Origin: Erwinia sp. SLM-02
GTDB lineage: Bacteria; Pseudomonadota; Gammaproteobacteria; Enterobacterales; Enterobacteriaceae
NCBI RefSeq assembly: GCF_037450285.1
Contig: NZ_JAQISN010000005.1
Location: forward strand, 310,001 to 374,000
Length of the DNA: 64,000 nucleotides
Reading direction: 5' to 3'
Part shown: positions 25,440 through 34,229 of the stretch, piece by piece
Numbering within the stretch: the stretch's first letter is position 1
Layout of the letters: every line of letters begins with the position of its first letter
Position numbers and translations under genes: made by a program
The notes under the pieces: model-generated
The model's input: only the letters and a program-made list of their open reading frames with translations
What the model was told of the DNA's origin: nothing
The model's database searches: none

Positions 25440-26037
25440 TGGTTAGCAAAATTTCAGGCTGGCTTAATACGCTTTTTCCGCCGCGCGATTGAGCCGTTGT
25501 AAACCTCTCGAAAAATCCTGCCAATGTTAAACCCACCGGCACCGTCTGGCGCTCTAAGGCGTTAATTTCCCGATCGAATCGGAGATTAATTGCTCACCCT
25601 GCGATTATTCACATAATCCCCTTCTCATACAGTGGATATACTTTTCAGGCGATGACGGGAAATAACGTCCGGTACGTTTCAGAATTCGTGTCGCATTTGA
25701 ATAATATTATTTAACTGTTTGCGCGTAAATGATGCACATTGACTAAGATAATTCTTACCACTATATCCTTCACGCTTCTCAGACATAATTTGTAATATTC
25801 ATCACTGCCGGCTGATTTACAATCACGTGATTCCGAGGGAGATGTTTTATTCATAATTTCATCAGGTTACATAAGCATCCCGGATGATAAAAATAGTCGT
25901 CATTTACAGAGAGTTGGTATAGTATTTAATATTATAAGGACGTGCTCCTTATATAATTCATACAAATAAAAACTATTCCGCGCCTCAGAGGCTGCACTTT
26001 TTTCGTTACGACCATCACACCGACTGAGAGTTCGCCA
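25440..26037. other. AT-rich intergenic region before the FixJ-type regulator
   Basis: About 600 bases without a convincing gene. Base composition is much more AT-rich than the flanking genes, especially 25680-25980. It holds an 8-bp inverted repeat (see separate entry) about 85 bases upstream of the response-regulator start, and presumably that gene's promoter. Confidence 0.5.
25933..25953. promoter_or_regulatory. Inverted repeat upstream of the response-regulator gene
   Basis: TATAAGGA-CGTGC-TCCTTATA is a perfect 8-bp inverted repeat with a 5-base spacer, inside an AT-rich promoter-like region 85-105 bases before the regulator ATG. It could be an operator; it does not match the 16-bp array motif. 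Confidence 0.4.
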
Positions 26038-26658
26038 ATGAATCACACCGTTTATCTTGTTGATGATGATGTATCAGTGATTACCGCACTGACCAACCTG
26101 CTTAAATCCGAAGATTATATTGTCGCTCCGTTTACCTCTCCTCAGTCTTTCCTGGCGGCGTCACTCTCTTCCGGCCCGTGCTGTCTGATTGTGGATATCA
26201 ACATGCCCGGCGCTGACGGCTTTGATGTCACCCGCGCGCTCAGCGAGCGCGGCGACGCGATCCCGACCATTTTTCTGACCGGCTTTGGCACCATTCCGAT
26301 TACGGTCAAAGCGATGAAGGCCGGTGCCTGCGAGTTTTTAACCAAGCCGGTCGATCCCGATCATCTGCTGCAGGCCGTGGCGGAAGCACTCAGGCTGTCC
26401 GAAGCGGGCATGGAAACCGCCCGGGAGAAGCGGGTGTTGACCGAGCGGCACCAGTCGCTGACGCCGCGCGAAAGCGAGGTGATGCTGCTGGCGATTGGGG
26501 GGTTGCAGAATAAACAGATTGCCGCCGAGATGGGCGTCAGTGAGATCACCGCCAAGGTGCATAAGCGCCGGGTGATGGAAAAAATGCAGGTGCGTTCGCT
26601 GTCGGACCTGGTCAGGGCCGCCGAGCGGCTCAGCATGGTCAAATCGGCCAGCCGCTAA
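26038..26658 (+). CDS. FixJ/NarL-type response regulator
   Basis: A 206-residue two-domain regulator. The receiver (residues 1-120) has the acidic pocket DDD near residue 9-11, the phospho-acceptor Asp in CLIVDINMPG and the conserved Lys in FLTKPVDP. The C-terminal LuxR-type HTH (residues ~138-200) reads LTPRESEVMLLAIGGLQNKQ then IAAEMGVSEITAKVHKRRVMEKM. FixJ-type layout with a long Q-linker-like helix. It is convergent with the giant hybrid kinase 75 bases away, which is its likely partner. It is the best local candidate for binding the 16-bp operator arrays, because LuxR-type dimers often bind tandem dyads; this is inference. Confidence 0.9.
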   Translation: MNHTVYLVDDDVSVITALTNLLKSEDYIVAPFTSPQSFLAASLSSGPCCLIVDINMPGADGFDVTRALSERGDAIPTIFLTGFGTIPITVKAMKAGACEFLTKPVDPDHLLQAVAEALRLSEAGMETAREKRVLTERHQSLTPRESEVMLLAIGGLQNKQIAAEMGVSEITAKVHKRRVMEKMQVRSLSDLVRAAERLSMVKSASR

Positions 26659-26702
26659 CGTTGGGGAGCCTGTAGACGCGGTAAATTCCTGCGTGATGGC
26701 CA

Positions 26703-26734
26703 TTCCCTGAGCCGTGTCTCAGGGAACGGGTTTT
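26703..26734. terminator. Terminator between response regulator and giant kinase
   Basis: Stem TTCCCTGAG / CTCAGGGAA with a 6-base loop, followed by CGGGTTTT. It lies between the two convergent genes and ends the regulator transcript; on the other strand it overlaps the last bases of the kinase gene. Confidence 0.75.
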
Positions 26735-29700
26735 AACTTTCGGCTTCCGTGGGAAGCGTGAACCAGAATTTACTGCCGCCGTCCGGGCGGTTCTCCGCTT
26801 TCAGTTCGCCCTTATGCTTTTTGATAATCCCTTCGCAGATGGTCAGCCCCATGCCCATTCCCTCTTTTTTGGTGGTGTAGAAGGAGTCGAAAATGCGCGA
26901 TATCACCTCCTCCGACAGGCCGGTGCCGTTATCGGCCACCTCAAAAAGAATCGTATCCGGGTCGGGATTCGACGAGGAGAGCTTCAGCACGCTGGCCCCT
27001 TTGCCTTTCTCAACCATCGCATCAATGGCGTTAACTACCAGATTCAACAGTACCTGTTGGATTTGCACCCGCTCGCAGTAAATATTGTCGTTCACCGCCC
27101 GGAGGTCGAGATCCAGTGAGATCCAGCGCCGTTCCAGCTCCATACGCGAAAGCGACAGGATATCCCGCGCCAGATGGTGCAGTTTAGCCGGAGCGAATTC
27201 GGCGGTATTATTGCGGGTCAGCGCCTGCAGCCCGCGAATAATATCGCCTGCGCGCTTGCCTTCACTGAGGATCTCCTGCAGGCCGTGGCAGGCGTTGTCC
27301 ATATGCCCGGGTCCGCGTTTTATCCAGCGCATGCTGGCCCCGGCATTTGCCACAATCGACATCAGCGGCTGATTGATTTCATGGGCAATCGAGGCGGTGA
27401 GCTGCCCGACCGTGGTGGCGCGGGAGACGCGGGCAAGATCGGCCTGCGCAATGCGCACGGCATCCTCGGCCAGGCGCTGCGAGGTGATATCGGAGATCGT
27501 ACCGAAATACTCGCTGACGTCGGGCAGATTCTCGACGGGATCGCCAATGCCCTTAATATAGCGGCACTCGCCGTCGCGGCGGATAATGCGAAACTCCGCC
27601 TGCATGCTGACGCCGCCGATGACGCTTTCTCTGACCAGTTCGCTGATGCAGCCATGATCGTCGGGGTGCACCATGGTCATAAACTCCGCCATCGACAGGC
27701 TGCGCTGCTCCGGCGGCAGGCCGAGGATCCGGCGATATTCTTCGGAAATCATCATCTGGTCTTTCGCCAGATTCCAGTGCCAGGTGCCGGTATGGCTGAT
27801 TTTTTCCCCCATAATCAGCGAGGTCTGGCTGGCGCGCAGCTGTTTTTCAACCCGGCGACGGTTAACGTTCTCCTCCATCAGCTCGGCGTACAGCCGCGCG
27901 GTTTCCAGCGAGACGGCGGCCTGCGCCCCAAGCATCGACACCACGCGCGAATGTTCGGCGGTAAACACATCCGGCATCAGGCGGTTTTCCAGATACAGCA
28001 CGCCCACCATCCGCGCCTGCTTGAACATCGGCACGCACATCACCGCCGCGCCGGAGGCAACCAGATAGGGATCCTGGCTGAACGGGCTGAACACCTCCGG
28101 TTTCCCGGTGCGGATCTCCTGCCCGGTGCGGATCACCGCCGACAGCACCGACAGCGGCAGGTCCGTCGCCAGCGGCGTCTCCTGCACGATTTTTACCCGG
28201 ATACCGTCGGCGGTCGTCGTGGCCCGCGCCTCAATTTCCGGCACGCTGCCGTCCAGCAGGCGGATCAGCAGGCAGTGCTGGGCACCCGCCCTTTCCAGCA
28301 GCATCATCATCAGCGTGTTGATCAGCCGGTCGAGGTTAATCTCTTCGGTCAGGGCGCGCACGGCGGTAATCACGCTCTGCAGATCGCTCAGCTCGGCGCT
28401 CTGCTCAAACGACACCGTGCTGAAGGCGGCATGGCGGTGGGAGGAGGCATGATGGGGATAGCGCAGCTCCAGCTGTCTGACTTTGGCCCCGGCTCCCCAG
28501 CGCTCCCAGGCCGCTATCGCGCCTTTGATGTAGCCATCCGCGGCCACGCTCAGGCCGCAGGTGCTGGCATAGCCGGCGGCCAGTTCGCAGGCCAGCCCGT
28601 TGATATGGTCAAAACGGCCCTCGCGGGAGAGGGTGATCGCCAGCTCGTACTGCTGAGCGGCCTGCAGGGAATCGCCCTCCAGCCGCAGCATTTCCGCGCG
28701 CAGCAGCCCGGCCTTATCGGCAAAGGTACGCGGATTTTCCACCGACCAGGTGGCAATCATTTCATAATGCGCGGCGACGAACTGCCGGTCTTCATCGGTA
28801 CAGGTCTGGGAGGTCAGCGGAATGGTCACCGACAGCGCACTGTACAGATGAAAATCCAGTCGGTGAATGTGTCCGGGGATGGAGCCGGTCAGCGGGGCCG
28901 CCTGGGCAAAACAGTCCGTGGCGCAGGCATATTCCCCGGCGAAAAAGTGCGCCATGCCCCGGTACAGCCAGGACCAGAACTGCATCAGCAGAATTGGCTC
29001 TATGGCGGTGCCCGGTTTCATCTGCAGAATAGGCTGCGGCGTGAAGTTTTTCCCGGAGAGCGGCGTATCGCCGGCAAAGCGCAGAAACAGCACATAGTCG
29101 CGCTGCATCTGTAAAATCACCTCAACGTCCCGATACTGTGCCTTGCTGACGTAGGCCAGACCCCGCTCGATGGAGGTCTGCACGCCTTCAAGGTGATCGC
29201 CACGCGTTAAATAGTTCATCACCAGATGGCGCAGAGCGAGGCAGGCCGAGGTCCGATCGCCCACCGCCACGGCGGTGTCGAATGTGGTTTTGGCGCATTC
29301 GATAGAATAGGTGGTCGGCATGGTCCAGATACTGACCTGGTCCAGCGGCAGCAGCGTGCGCGCCTTAAAGCTGGTGAAGTCGTGTTTGTAGACCAGTTCG
29401 CGGGCCAGCAGCGTGCTGGCGAATCCCCGGCTGTATTCGTTGTAATGGTCGCCACACAGCACGCCGTACCACGAGAGCGCAAACGTGGAGGCGCCGGTCA
29501 TCCCCCTGTCCATGGTCAGATGCAGCATCTTGCAGACGATCATAAAGTGCAGCCGCGGGCTGACGAACGCGGCAAACATGCAGGCGCTGGCCATCAGGTT
29601 CATGATCGCTTCGGTTTTACGGCAGGTCATCAGCGGCAGCGGTCTGAGGCGGGTATAGGGATTTTTCCCGACCTGCTCCTTGAGTTTGATGCGGGCGGCA

Positions 29701-32300
29701 TCGCATTCGGCTTTGTCCGGCTCGCGGTTGAGGTGAATGCCGAACACCGCCAGCCAGGCAATTGCCGTTTCCAGCGCCAGCTTGCTGTCCGATCGTCGCA
29801 TATGGATTTCCGCCATCATGCAGGCGGCAATGGCCTTATCGGTGGGGTTTCCCGGCGCGCTGAGCAGCCTGCCGCAGTGGTCCTGCGCGGTCGACAGGTT
29901 GCCGTGCAGGAATTCGCACTCCGCCGCTTCCAGCGTAAAGGTGAAATCCTCCTCCGGGGTCAGCGGCGCTTCAATTCGCTGGGTGGCCTGTAAAAACCGC
30001 AAGGCCGAGACGTAATCCCCGGTGTTTTTGGCCCGCCGGGTCGCCAGCAGGATCAGCTGGCGATACCGGCTCGCGCTCTGACGGAGCAGCCCGGTGTTTT
30101 TAATCGCGGCCACATGGTGAACGACCCGGAAAAGCGCGTCGTTGCTGAGATCCTCATTGGCCCGCTCGGCCAGCAGGCTGGCGGCACGAAGGTGCAGACG
30201 GTCTTTTTCATCCGCGCCGATCAGGTCCATTGCCGCTTCCTGGACGCGGTCGTGGGTAAAGGCATAGTCCTCGTTTTTCAGGGTAATCAGCTGCGCCACG
30301 ACGGCGGGCAGGAGATGCATACGGATCTCATCCTGCGTCAGGTTCAGCACCCTGCCGGGCAGAGTGAGCGAGCCGGACCCGCCCAGGCACGCCAGGCTGC
30401 TCAGCATCTGCCGGGTGATTTCGGGGACGGTCTCGATGCGCTGCAGGACCAGACTGGCGACATTTTCGCTGTACTGGCAGGCCTTAATAGCGTCGAGATC
30501 GTAGTGCCAGTCGAGGGGGAACTTTCGGTGGCTAATCAAGCCCTGCTGTATGGCCTGACGGATAAACTCCTGAGTAAACAGCGGGTTGCCGCCCGTCTTT
30601 TCATGTACCACCCGCGCCAGCTCGCAGGTGGCAGACGCCCGCACGTGAAACATGCCCGCCAGCCTGCGGGCAATGTGTTTAATGCTCAGACTCTGCGGCG
30701 TAATGTCGGTAACCCGCACGGCCGAAGCGCGCAGCGTGGTCAGCAGCCCGCGCATGGTCTGGCAGGGCAAGGTGGCGAAATCTTTGTGGCTGACTACCAC
30801 CATCAGCGGGATATCTTCACTCTGGCTGAGCAGATTTTGCAGCAGCGCCAGGCTGGCGCGATCCGCCCAGTGAATGTCGTCAACGATCATCACCAGCGGC
30901 CTGCCGGGGGTGGCGAAGGCTTTGATCATGCTGCAGGCCATGGTGTTAAAGCGATCGCGGGCATCCAGCGAGTGGATATCCTCCGCGAAATGGCCTTTCT
31001 GATTGAGTAAAACGCCCAGCTCGGGGAAAAAGTGGATCGCCAGTTCGCTGTAGTCGCCCAGCAGGCGGGAGAGATGCGCACGCCAGCGGGCAACGTCCGC
31101 CACGGGCAGGCCCATCAGCTGCAGGGTCAGCGTGCGGATTGCGGAGATCAGAATACCGTGCGGCAGAATCGGTGAATGCCGGTCGGCTTTCACCACCGTC
31201 AGCAGCAGCTTCTTTTGCTGAAGTTTTTTCGCCGCCGAAGCGATAAGCGAGGTTTTGCCCGAGCCCAGTGCGCCGCCGATCATCACCAGCTTGTGCTTGC
31301 CACTGTGGCTGAACCGCTCGAAAGCGTCCAGCACCTCCTGCGCCTGAGGGTGATCGTAGTACATCACGTCAGAAGACGGCCCGGTCTGCGGCAGATCCTG
31401 CAAGCCGAGGTCGAAGCGCTCAATTTGGCCCTGAGGGGTAAGGCTCGACAGGCAGCGGCGCAGATCGGCCTGCAGCCCTTCCGCGCTCTGATAGCGATGC
31501 TCCGGCGACTTGGACAGTAAACGCAGCACGATAGCCGATACCACGGCGGGCACATCGTGGCGCACCCGCTCCGGGGGCAGCGGCTCGGAGGCAATATGGT
31601 GATGCACCCACTCGGAGTGCCCGGCATCCGGGGTGCCAAAAGGCAGTTTTCCGGTCAGCAGTTCGTACATCACGATGCCGAGGCTGTAGAGATCGCTCAG
31701 GCTGCTCACCCGCTGGGTCGTGCGCGTGGTGTGCTCCGGGGACATATAGGCCAGCGTACCGCCCGACGCGGGCAACTGCGTTTGCAGTAAAACTTCAGAA
31801 GAAGGACAGGCCAGGCCGAAGCCACCGAGTTTAAATCCGCCGTCGTCGGTCACGAAAAAATTCGCCGGTTTGATATCGCCGTGGATCAGCCCCTGCTGGT
31901 GCATCATTCCCAGCGTACTCGCCAGCATGGCGGCGCTGTGCAGGAAGTTCTCCAGCGACGGCCGCTGCACGCGCATCCGGTCGGCCAGCGTCTGACAGGC
32001 AAAAACCGGGTAAATAAGCGCATAGCGGCCGTGGTACAGGGTTTGTCCGAGGGGCTTTAGCGCCCACTGTGCGGAGAGATTCTCACGCAGCCGGTATTCG
32101 TTTTTCAGTAGCTGCGAAACCGGGAACTGGACGGACTCGCTGGCGGCGGTGGTGAGAATAAAGTCCTCATCCGAGGCGGGGCTGCGGCACAAAAACCATT
32201 CGCTGTTCCCCTCCTGCGCCAGCGAGGTGATAACCAGATCGTCGGGCAGGGAAAGCGGAGCGGATTCAAAGGAGGGGGGCGCCTCCGGGAGTGTACTCAT
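26733..32300 (-). CDS. Giant multidomain sensor: Ser/Thr-kinase-like + AAA ATPase + GAF + PAS + histidine kinase
   Basis: An 1855-residue cytosolic sensor. Domains in order: protein-kinase-like (1-290; LIHGDIKPANFF near residue 141, SLSDLYSLGIVMYELLTGKL); AAA-type ATPase (Walker A GGALGSGKTS near 346, Walker B VMIVDDIHWAD near 470); a long helical repeat region (~700-1270); GAF (~1300-1460); PAS (~1500-1610, MVHPDDHG); HisKA with ASIAHEINQPL (phospho-His near 1640); HATPase with VNAIDAM, DNGTGLS and GMGMGLTI. The Ser/Thr-kinase part lacks a clear VAIK lysine and its DFG is GGFG, so it may be a pseudokinase. The start at 32300 overlaps the upstream receiver gene by ATGA; ATG 32306 is the alternative. 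No membrane segment, so it likely senses a cytosolic ligand. Confidence 0.92.
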   Translation of the reverse strand: MSTLPEAPPSFESAPLSLPDDLVITSLAQEGNSEWFLCRSPASDEDFILTTAASESVQFPVSQLLKNEYRLRENLSAQWALKPLGQTLYHGRYALIYPVFACQTLADRMRVQRPSLENFLHSAAMLASTLGMMHQQGLIHGDIKPANFFVTDDGGFKLGGFGLACPSSEVLLQTQLPASGGTLAYMSPEHTTRTTQRVSSLSDLYSLGIVMYELLTGKLPFGTPDAGHSEWVHHHIASEPLPPERVRHDVPAVVSAIVLRLLSKSPEHRYQSAEGLQADLRRCLSSLTPQGQIERFDLGLQDLPQTGPSSDVMYYDHPQAQEVLDAFERFSHSGKHKLVMIGGALGSGKTSLIASAAKKLQQKKLLLTVVKADRHSPILPHGILISAIRTLTLQLMGLPVADVARWRAHLSRLLGDYSELAIHFFPELGVLLNQKGHFAEDIHSLDARDRFNTMACSMIKAFATPGRPLVMIVDDIHWADRASLALLQNLLSQSEDIPLMVVVSHKDFATLPCQTMRGLLTTLRASAVRVTDITPQSLSIKHIARRLAGMFHVRASATCELARVVHEKTGGNPLFTQEFIRQAIQQGLISHRKFPLDWHYDLDAIKACQYSENVASLVLQRIETVPEITRQMLSSLACLGGSGSLTLPGRVLNLTQDEIRMHLLPAVVAQLITLKNEDYAFTHDRVQEAAMDLIGADEKDRLHLRAASLLAERANEDLSNDALFRVVHHVAAIKNTGLLRQSASRYRQLILLATRRAKNTGDYVSALRFLQATQRIEAPLTPEEDFTFTLEAAECEFLHGNLSTAQDHCGRLLSAPGNPTDKAIAACMMAEIHMRRSDSKLALETAIAWLAVFGIHLNREPDKAECDAARIKLKEQVGKNPYTRLRPLPLMTCRKTEAIMNLMASACMFAAFVSPRLHFMIVCKMLHLTMDRGMTGASTFALSWYGVLCGDHYNEYSRGFASTLLARELVYKHDFTSFKARTLLPLDQVSIWTMPTTYSIECAKTTFDTAVAVGDRTSACLALRHLVMNYLTRGDHLEGVQTSIERGLAYVSKAQYRDVEVILQMQRDYVLFLRFAGDTPLSGKNFTPQPILQMKPGTAIEPILLMQFWSWLYRGMAHFFAGEYACATDCFAQAAPLTGSIPGHIHRLDFHLYSALSVTIPLTSQTCTDEDRQFVAAHYEMIATWSVENPRTFADKAGLLRAEMLRLEGDSLQAAQQYELAITLSREGRFDHINGLACELAAGYASTCGLSVAADGYIKGAIAAWERWGAGAKVRQLELRYPHHASSHRHAAFSTVSFEQSAELSDLQSVITAVRALTEEINLDRLINTLMMMLLERAGAQHCLLIRLLDGSVPEIEARATTTADGIRVKIVQETPLATDLPLSVLSAVIRTGQEIRTGKPEVFSPFSQDPYLVASGAAVMCVPMFKQARMVGVLYLENRLMPDVFTAEHSRVVSMLGAQAAVSLETARLYAELMEENVNRRRVEKQLRASQTSLIMGEKISHTGTWHWNLAKDQMMISEEYRRILGLPPEQRSLSMAEFMTMVHPDDHGCISELVRESVIGGVSMQAEFRIIRRDGECRYIKGIGDPVENLPDVSEYFGTISDITSQRLAEDAVRIAQADLARVSRATTVGQLTASIAHEINQPLMSIVANAGASMRWIKRGPGHMDNACHGLQEILSEGKRAGDIIRGLQALTRNNTAEFAPAKLHHLARDILSLSRMELERRWISLDLDLRAVNDNIYCERVQIQQVLLNLVVNAIDAMVEKGKGASVLKLSSSNPDPDTILFEVADNGTGLSEEVISRIFDSFYTTKKEGMGMGLTICEGIIKKHKGELKAENRPDGGSKFWFTLPTEAES

Positions 32301-32683
32301 CGGCATTCCCCGTTCGTTGCCAGCGCCAGGCGGACATGATCCAGCAGCGTATCAATATCAATGGGCTTGGGTAAAAAAGCGATGGCCCCGAGGCTGATGG
32401 CATAGTGCAGCGTATTATCATCGCCGTTGCCGGAAATAATAATACCCGGCGGATTTTCAATCCGCCGGGTAAGTTCTATAAAGAGTTCAAAGCCGCTCAT
32501 TCCCTTGAGCCTGACATCAATGATAAACAGCGCGGCCTCTGCCAGCGCGGTTGCATCTTCCAGCAGCGTTTCCGCCGACTCATAAATCCGGGTTGAGTAT
32601 CCCTCCGACTGGAGAAGGTTACTCAGCCCACTGCGAACGGAACGTTCGTCATCAACGACGACAATGCGCTGCGACAGCTGCAT
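32297..32683 (-). CDS. Stand-alone receiver-domain response regulator
   Basis: A 128-residue single receiver domain: acidic residues VVVDDERSVR at the start, phospho-acceptor Asp in LFIIDVRLKGMSG, and the switch Lys in FLPKPIDID. No output domain follows, so it acts like CheY/Spo0F, as a phosphate relay or as an allosteric partner. Its stop overlaps the start of the giant kinase (ATGA), implying fixed stoichiometry with it. AAAGGAT precedes the ATG at 32683; the longer frame upstream is not supported. It may shuttle phosphate between the kinase and the FixJ-type regulator, or act as a phosphate sink. Confidence 0.9.
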   Translation of the reverse strand: MQLSQRIVVVDDERSVRSGLSNLLQSEGYSTRIYESAETLLEDATALAEAALFIIDVRLKGMSGFELFIELTRRIENPPGIIISGNGDDNTLHYAISLGAIAFLPKPIDIDTLLDHVRLALATNGECR

Positions 32684-32724
32684 GCTGTTATCCTTTGAAA
32701 TGCTCACGGAGCGTGAGATCGTCC

Positions 32725-32979
32725 TTAACCGGACTTTTCGTCTGGCGGCGGCGGGGTGCCGCTGATTTTCGGCACGCACTCCTGCTTAAACCAGCTGAGC
32801 GTCACCGGCTCTCGTTTAATCCATCGTTTAACCAGCGGGACAATCTGCTCGCCCACCAGCATGCCGAACAGCCCGACCAGCGCAAAAACCGGCGGGGCCG
32901 GAGAATCAACCGCGATCAGTGAATAAATCACGCCGGCCAGCATGCCGACCACCAGTGAAATAGCGTAAGACTTTACCAT
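32725..32979 (-). CDS. XapX-domain (DUF1427) small membrane protein, long form
   Basis: An 84-residue protein with a helical hairpin of two hydrophobic segments: SYAISLVVGMLAGVIYSLIA and the typical turn DSPAPPVFALVGLFGMLVGEQ, followed by a 35-residue basic then Pro-rich cytosolic tail (KRWIKREPVT...GTPPPPDEKSG). The SPAPP-x2-AL-x-GL-x-GM-x-GEQ motif defines the XapX family. Function of the family is not established; the proteins often sit next to amidohydrolases and isochorismatase-like hydrolases. It lies in the same leftward operon as hydrolase, second XapX, receiver and kinase. Confidence 0.85.
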   Translation of the reverse strand: MVKSYAISLVVGMLAGVIYSLIAVDSPAPPVFALVGLFGMLVGEQIVPLVKRWIKREPVTLSWFKQECVPKISGTPPPPDEKSG

Positions 32980-33010
32980 CTTTAGCCCACCTTCTTAGCA
33001 AAAAACAACG

Positions 33011-33163
33011 CTACAGGAACTGCGTTGCCAGTTGGCCACCGATAACCATACCCAGCAGGCCAATCAGTGCAATGGCGGGCGGTGCCGGTGAACGCACGTT
33101 AAGCAGCGCGTAAACCAGCCCGATCAGCACACCTGCGCCAAGCGAAACGAGTAACGGACTCAT
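33011..33163 (-). CDS. XapX-domain (DUF1427) small membrane protein, short form
   Basis: A 50-residue two-helix protein, the minimal XapX unit: a first helix LLVSLGAGVLIGLVYALLN, the turn VRSPAPPAIALIGLLGMVIG and the end GGQLATQFL. It has an AGGGGA ribosome-binding site before the ATG at 33163; an upstream in-frame ATG gives a non-hydrophobic lead and is rejected. It is a paralogue of the neighbouring 84-residue protein without the C-terminal tail; the two may form hetero-oligomers. Confidence 0.85.
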   Translation of the reverse strand: MSPLLVSLGAGVLIGLVYALLNVRSPAPPAIALIGLLGMVIGGQLATQFL

Positions 33164-33222
33164 GGTTTCCCCTGATGAGTCAATGCCAACCGGCGCACGG
33201 CGCACCGGTCGGCAAAGAACAA

Positions 33223-33909
33223 TTAACGTGCCGGGACCGGAGCCAGAGTACGGTGCTCGCTCTTCTGACGTGAAGGCGCTTTATGTACCATGGTGTAGGC
33301 GTAATCAACGCCGATGCCGTAAGCACCAGAGTGCTCTTTAGCAATGTCCATCACGGCGTTGTAGGTATCGCGGTGTGCCCAGTCGCGCTGCCATTCCAGC
33401 ATCACCTGCTGCCAGGTCACCGGGATCACGCCGGCCTGGATCATGCGCTGCATGGCATAGTCGTGGGCTTCTTTAGTGGTACCGCCGGATGCGTCAGCCA
33501 CCATGTAGATTTCGTAGCCGCCTTCCAGCATGGCGCACAGGGCGAAGCTGTTGTTACACACTTCGGTCCACAGGCCGGACACCACCACTTTCTTCTTACC
33601 GTTTGCCGCCAGCGCGTCACGCACTTTCTGGTCGTCCCAGGAGTTCATGGAGGTACGCTCCAGGATATCCTGGCCCGGGAACACGTCCAGCAGTTCCGGG
33701 TAGGTGTGGCCCGAGAAGCTTTCGGTTTCCACGGTGGTGATGATGGCTGGGATATTGAACACCTTCGCCGCTTTTGCCAGCGCAACGGTGTTGTTCTTCA
33801 GAACCTGGCGGTCAATAGACTGCACGCCGAAGGCCATCTGCGGTTGCTGGTCGATGAAAATAATCTGGCTGTTGTGTGGCGTCAGGACTTCAAGCTTCGA
33901 GTTAGTCAT
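33223..33909 (-). CDS. Isochorismatase-fold cysteine hydrolase (YcaC-like)
   Basis: A 228-residue cysteine hydrolase of the isochorismatase superfamily. The nucleophilic set is visible: Asp in IIFIDQQPQMAFG, and the Cys in VVVSGLWTEVCNNSFALCAML. LERTSMNSWDD and MVADASGGTTKEAHDYAMQRM are also typical of YcaC-like octameric proteins. Members hydrolyse amide, ester or carbamate-like bonds, but YcaC itself has no known physiological substrate. The ATG at 33909 has a GGGT region before it; an ATG 4 codons upstream is an alternative. It is the first gene of the leftward operon leading to the kinase and is divergent from the amidohydrolase with an operator array between them. Confidence 0.87.
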   Translation of the reverse strand: MTNSKLEVLTPHNSQIIFIDQQPQMAFGVQSIDRQVLKNNTVALAKAAKVFNIPAIITTVETESFSGHTYPELLDVFPGQDILERTSMNSWDDQKVRDALAANGKKKVVVSGLWTEVCNNSFALCAMLEGGYEIYMVADASGGTTKEAHDYAMQRMIQAGVIPVTWQQVMLEWQRDWAHRDTYNAVMDIAKEHSGAYGIGVDYAYTMVHKAPSRQKSEHRTLAPVPAR

Positions 33910-34054
33910 AGTAATACCCATTGAGGTTAATGATGCTGGATTAATAAAAAATGACGACGTTGTAAATTCATCGGCGTTACGCGGTCCGCTGCGCTGTGAA
34001 GCAGTCCGGGTTGACCATGGAGCGCAGTCTACGAAGCTTTTTTTATTCGCACTA

Positions 34055-34102
34055 TTATCTCTGTGTATACCTATACGGAGGGATACCTATCCGTTTGTAT
34101 AA
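34055..34102. promoter_or_regulatory. Triple 16-bp tandem operator array (site B of a shared regulon)
   Basis: Three contiguous units: TTATCTCTGTGTATAC, CTATACGGAGGGATAC and CTATCCGTTTGTATAA. The last, on the minus strand, is TTATACAAACGGATAG and differs at one base from the first unit at 24715. All keep the dyad TATNC-N4-GNATA with at most one mismatch. The array sits between the divergent hydrolase and amidohydrolase genes, 128-193 bases from their starts, similar to its distance from the AraC start at the other locus. Confidence 0.75.
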
Positions 34103-34229
34103 CTAGACGCTCCTCCCCCGCGCTGACCATAATCCCGTCATCTACCTACACGTCCTGCCTTTGCCGGCAGCGATTTTCTTTGTCCGTGGCCGTCGGGCCT
34201 GATTCGGACATCTCAGTTCAGGAGGTTCT

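Noticed and set aside
26814..29114. Long plus-strand frames, including one of 646 residues, opposite the giant kinase gene
   Set aside because: Composition is Gln/His/Arg/Gly-rich, no ribosome-binding site, no recognisable domain; it mirrors codon bias of the minus-strand gene.
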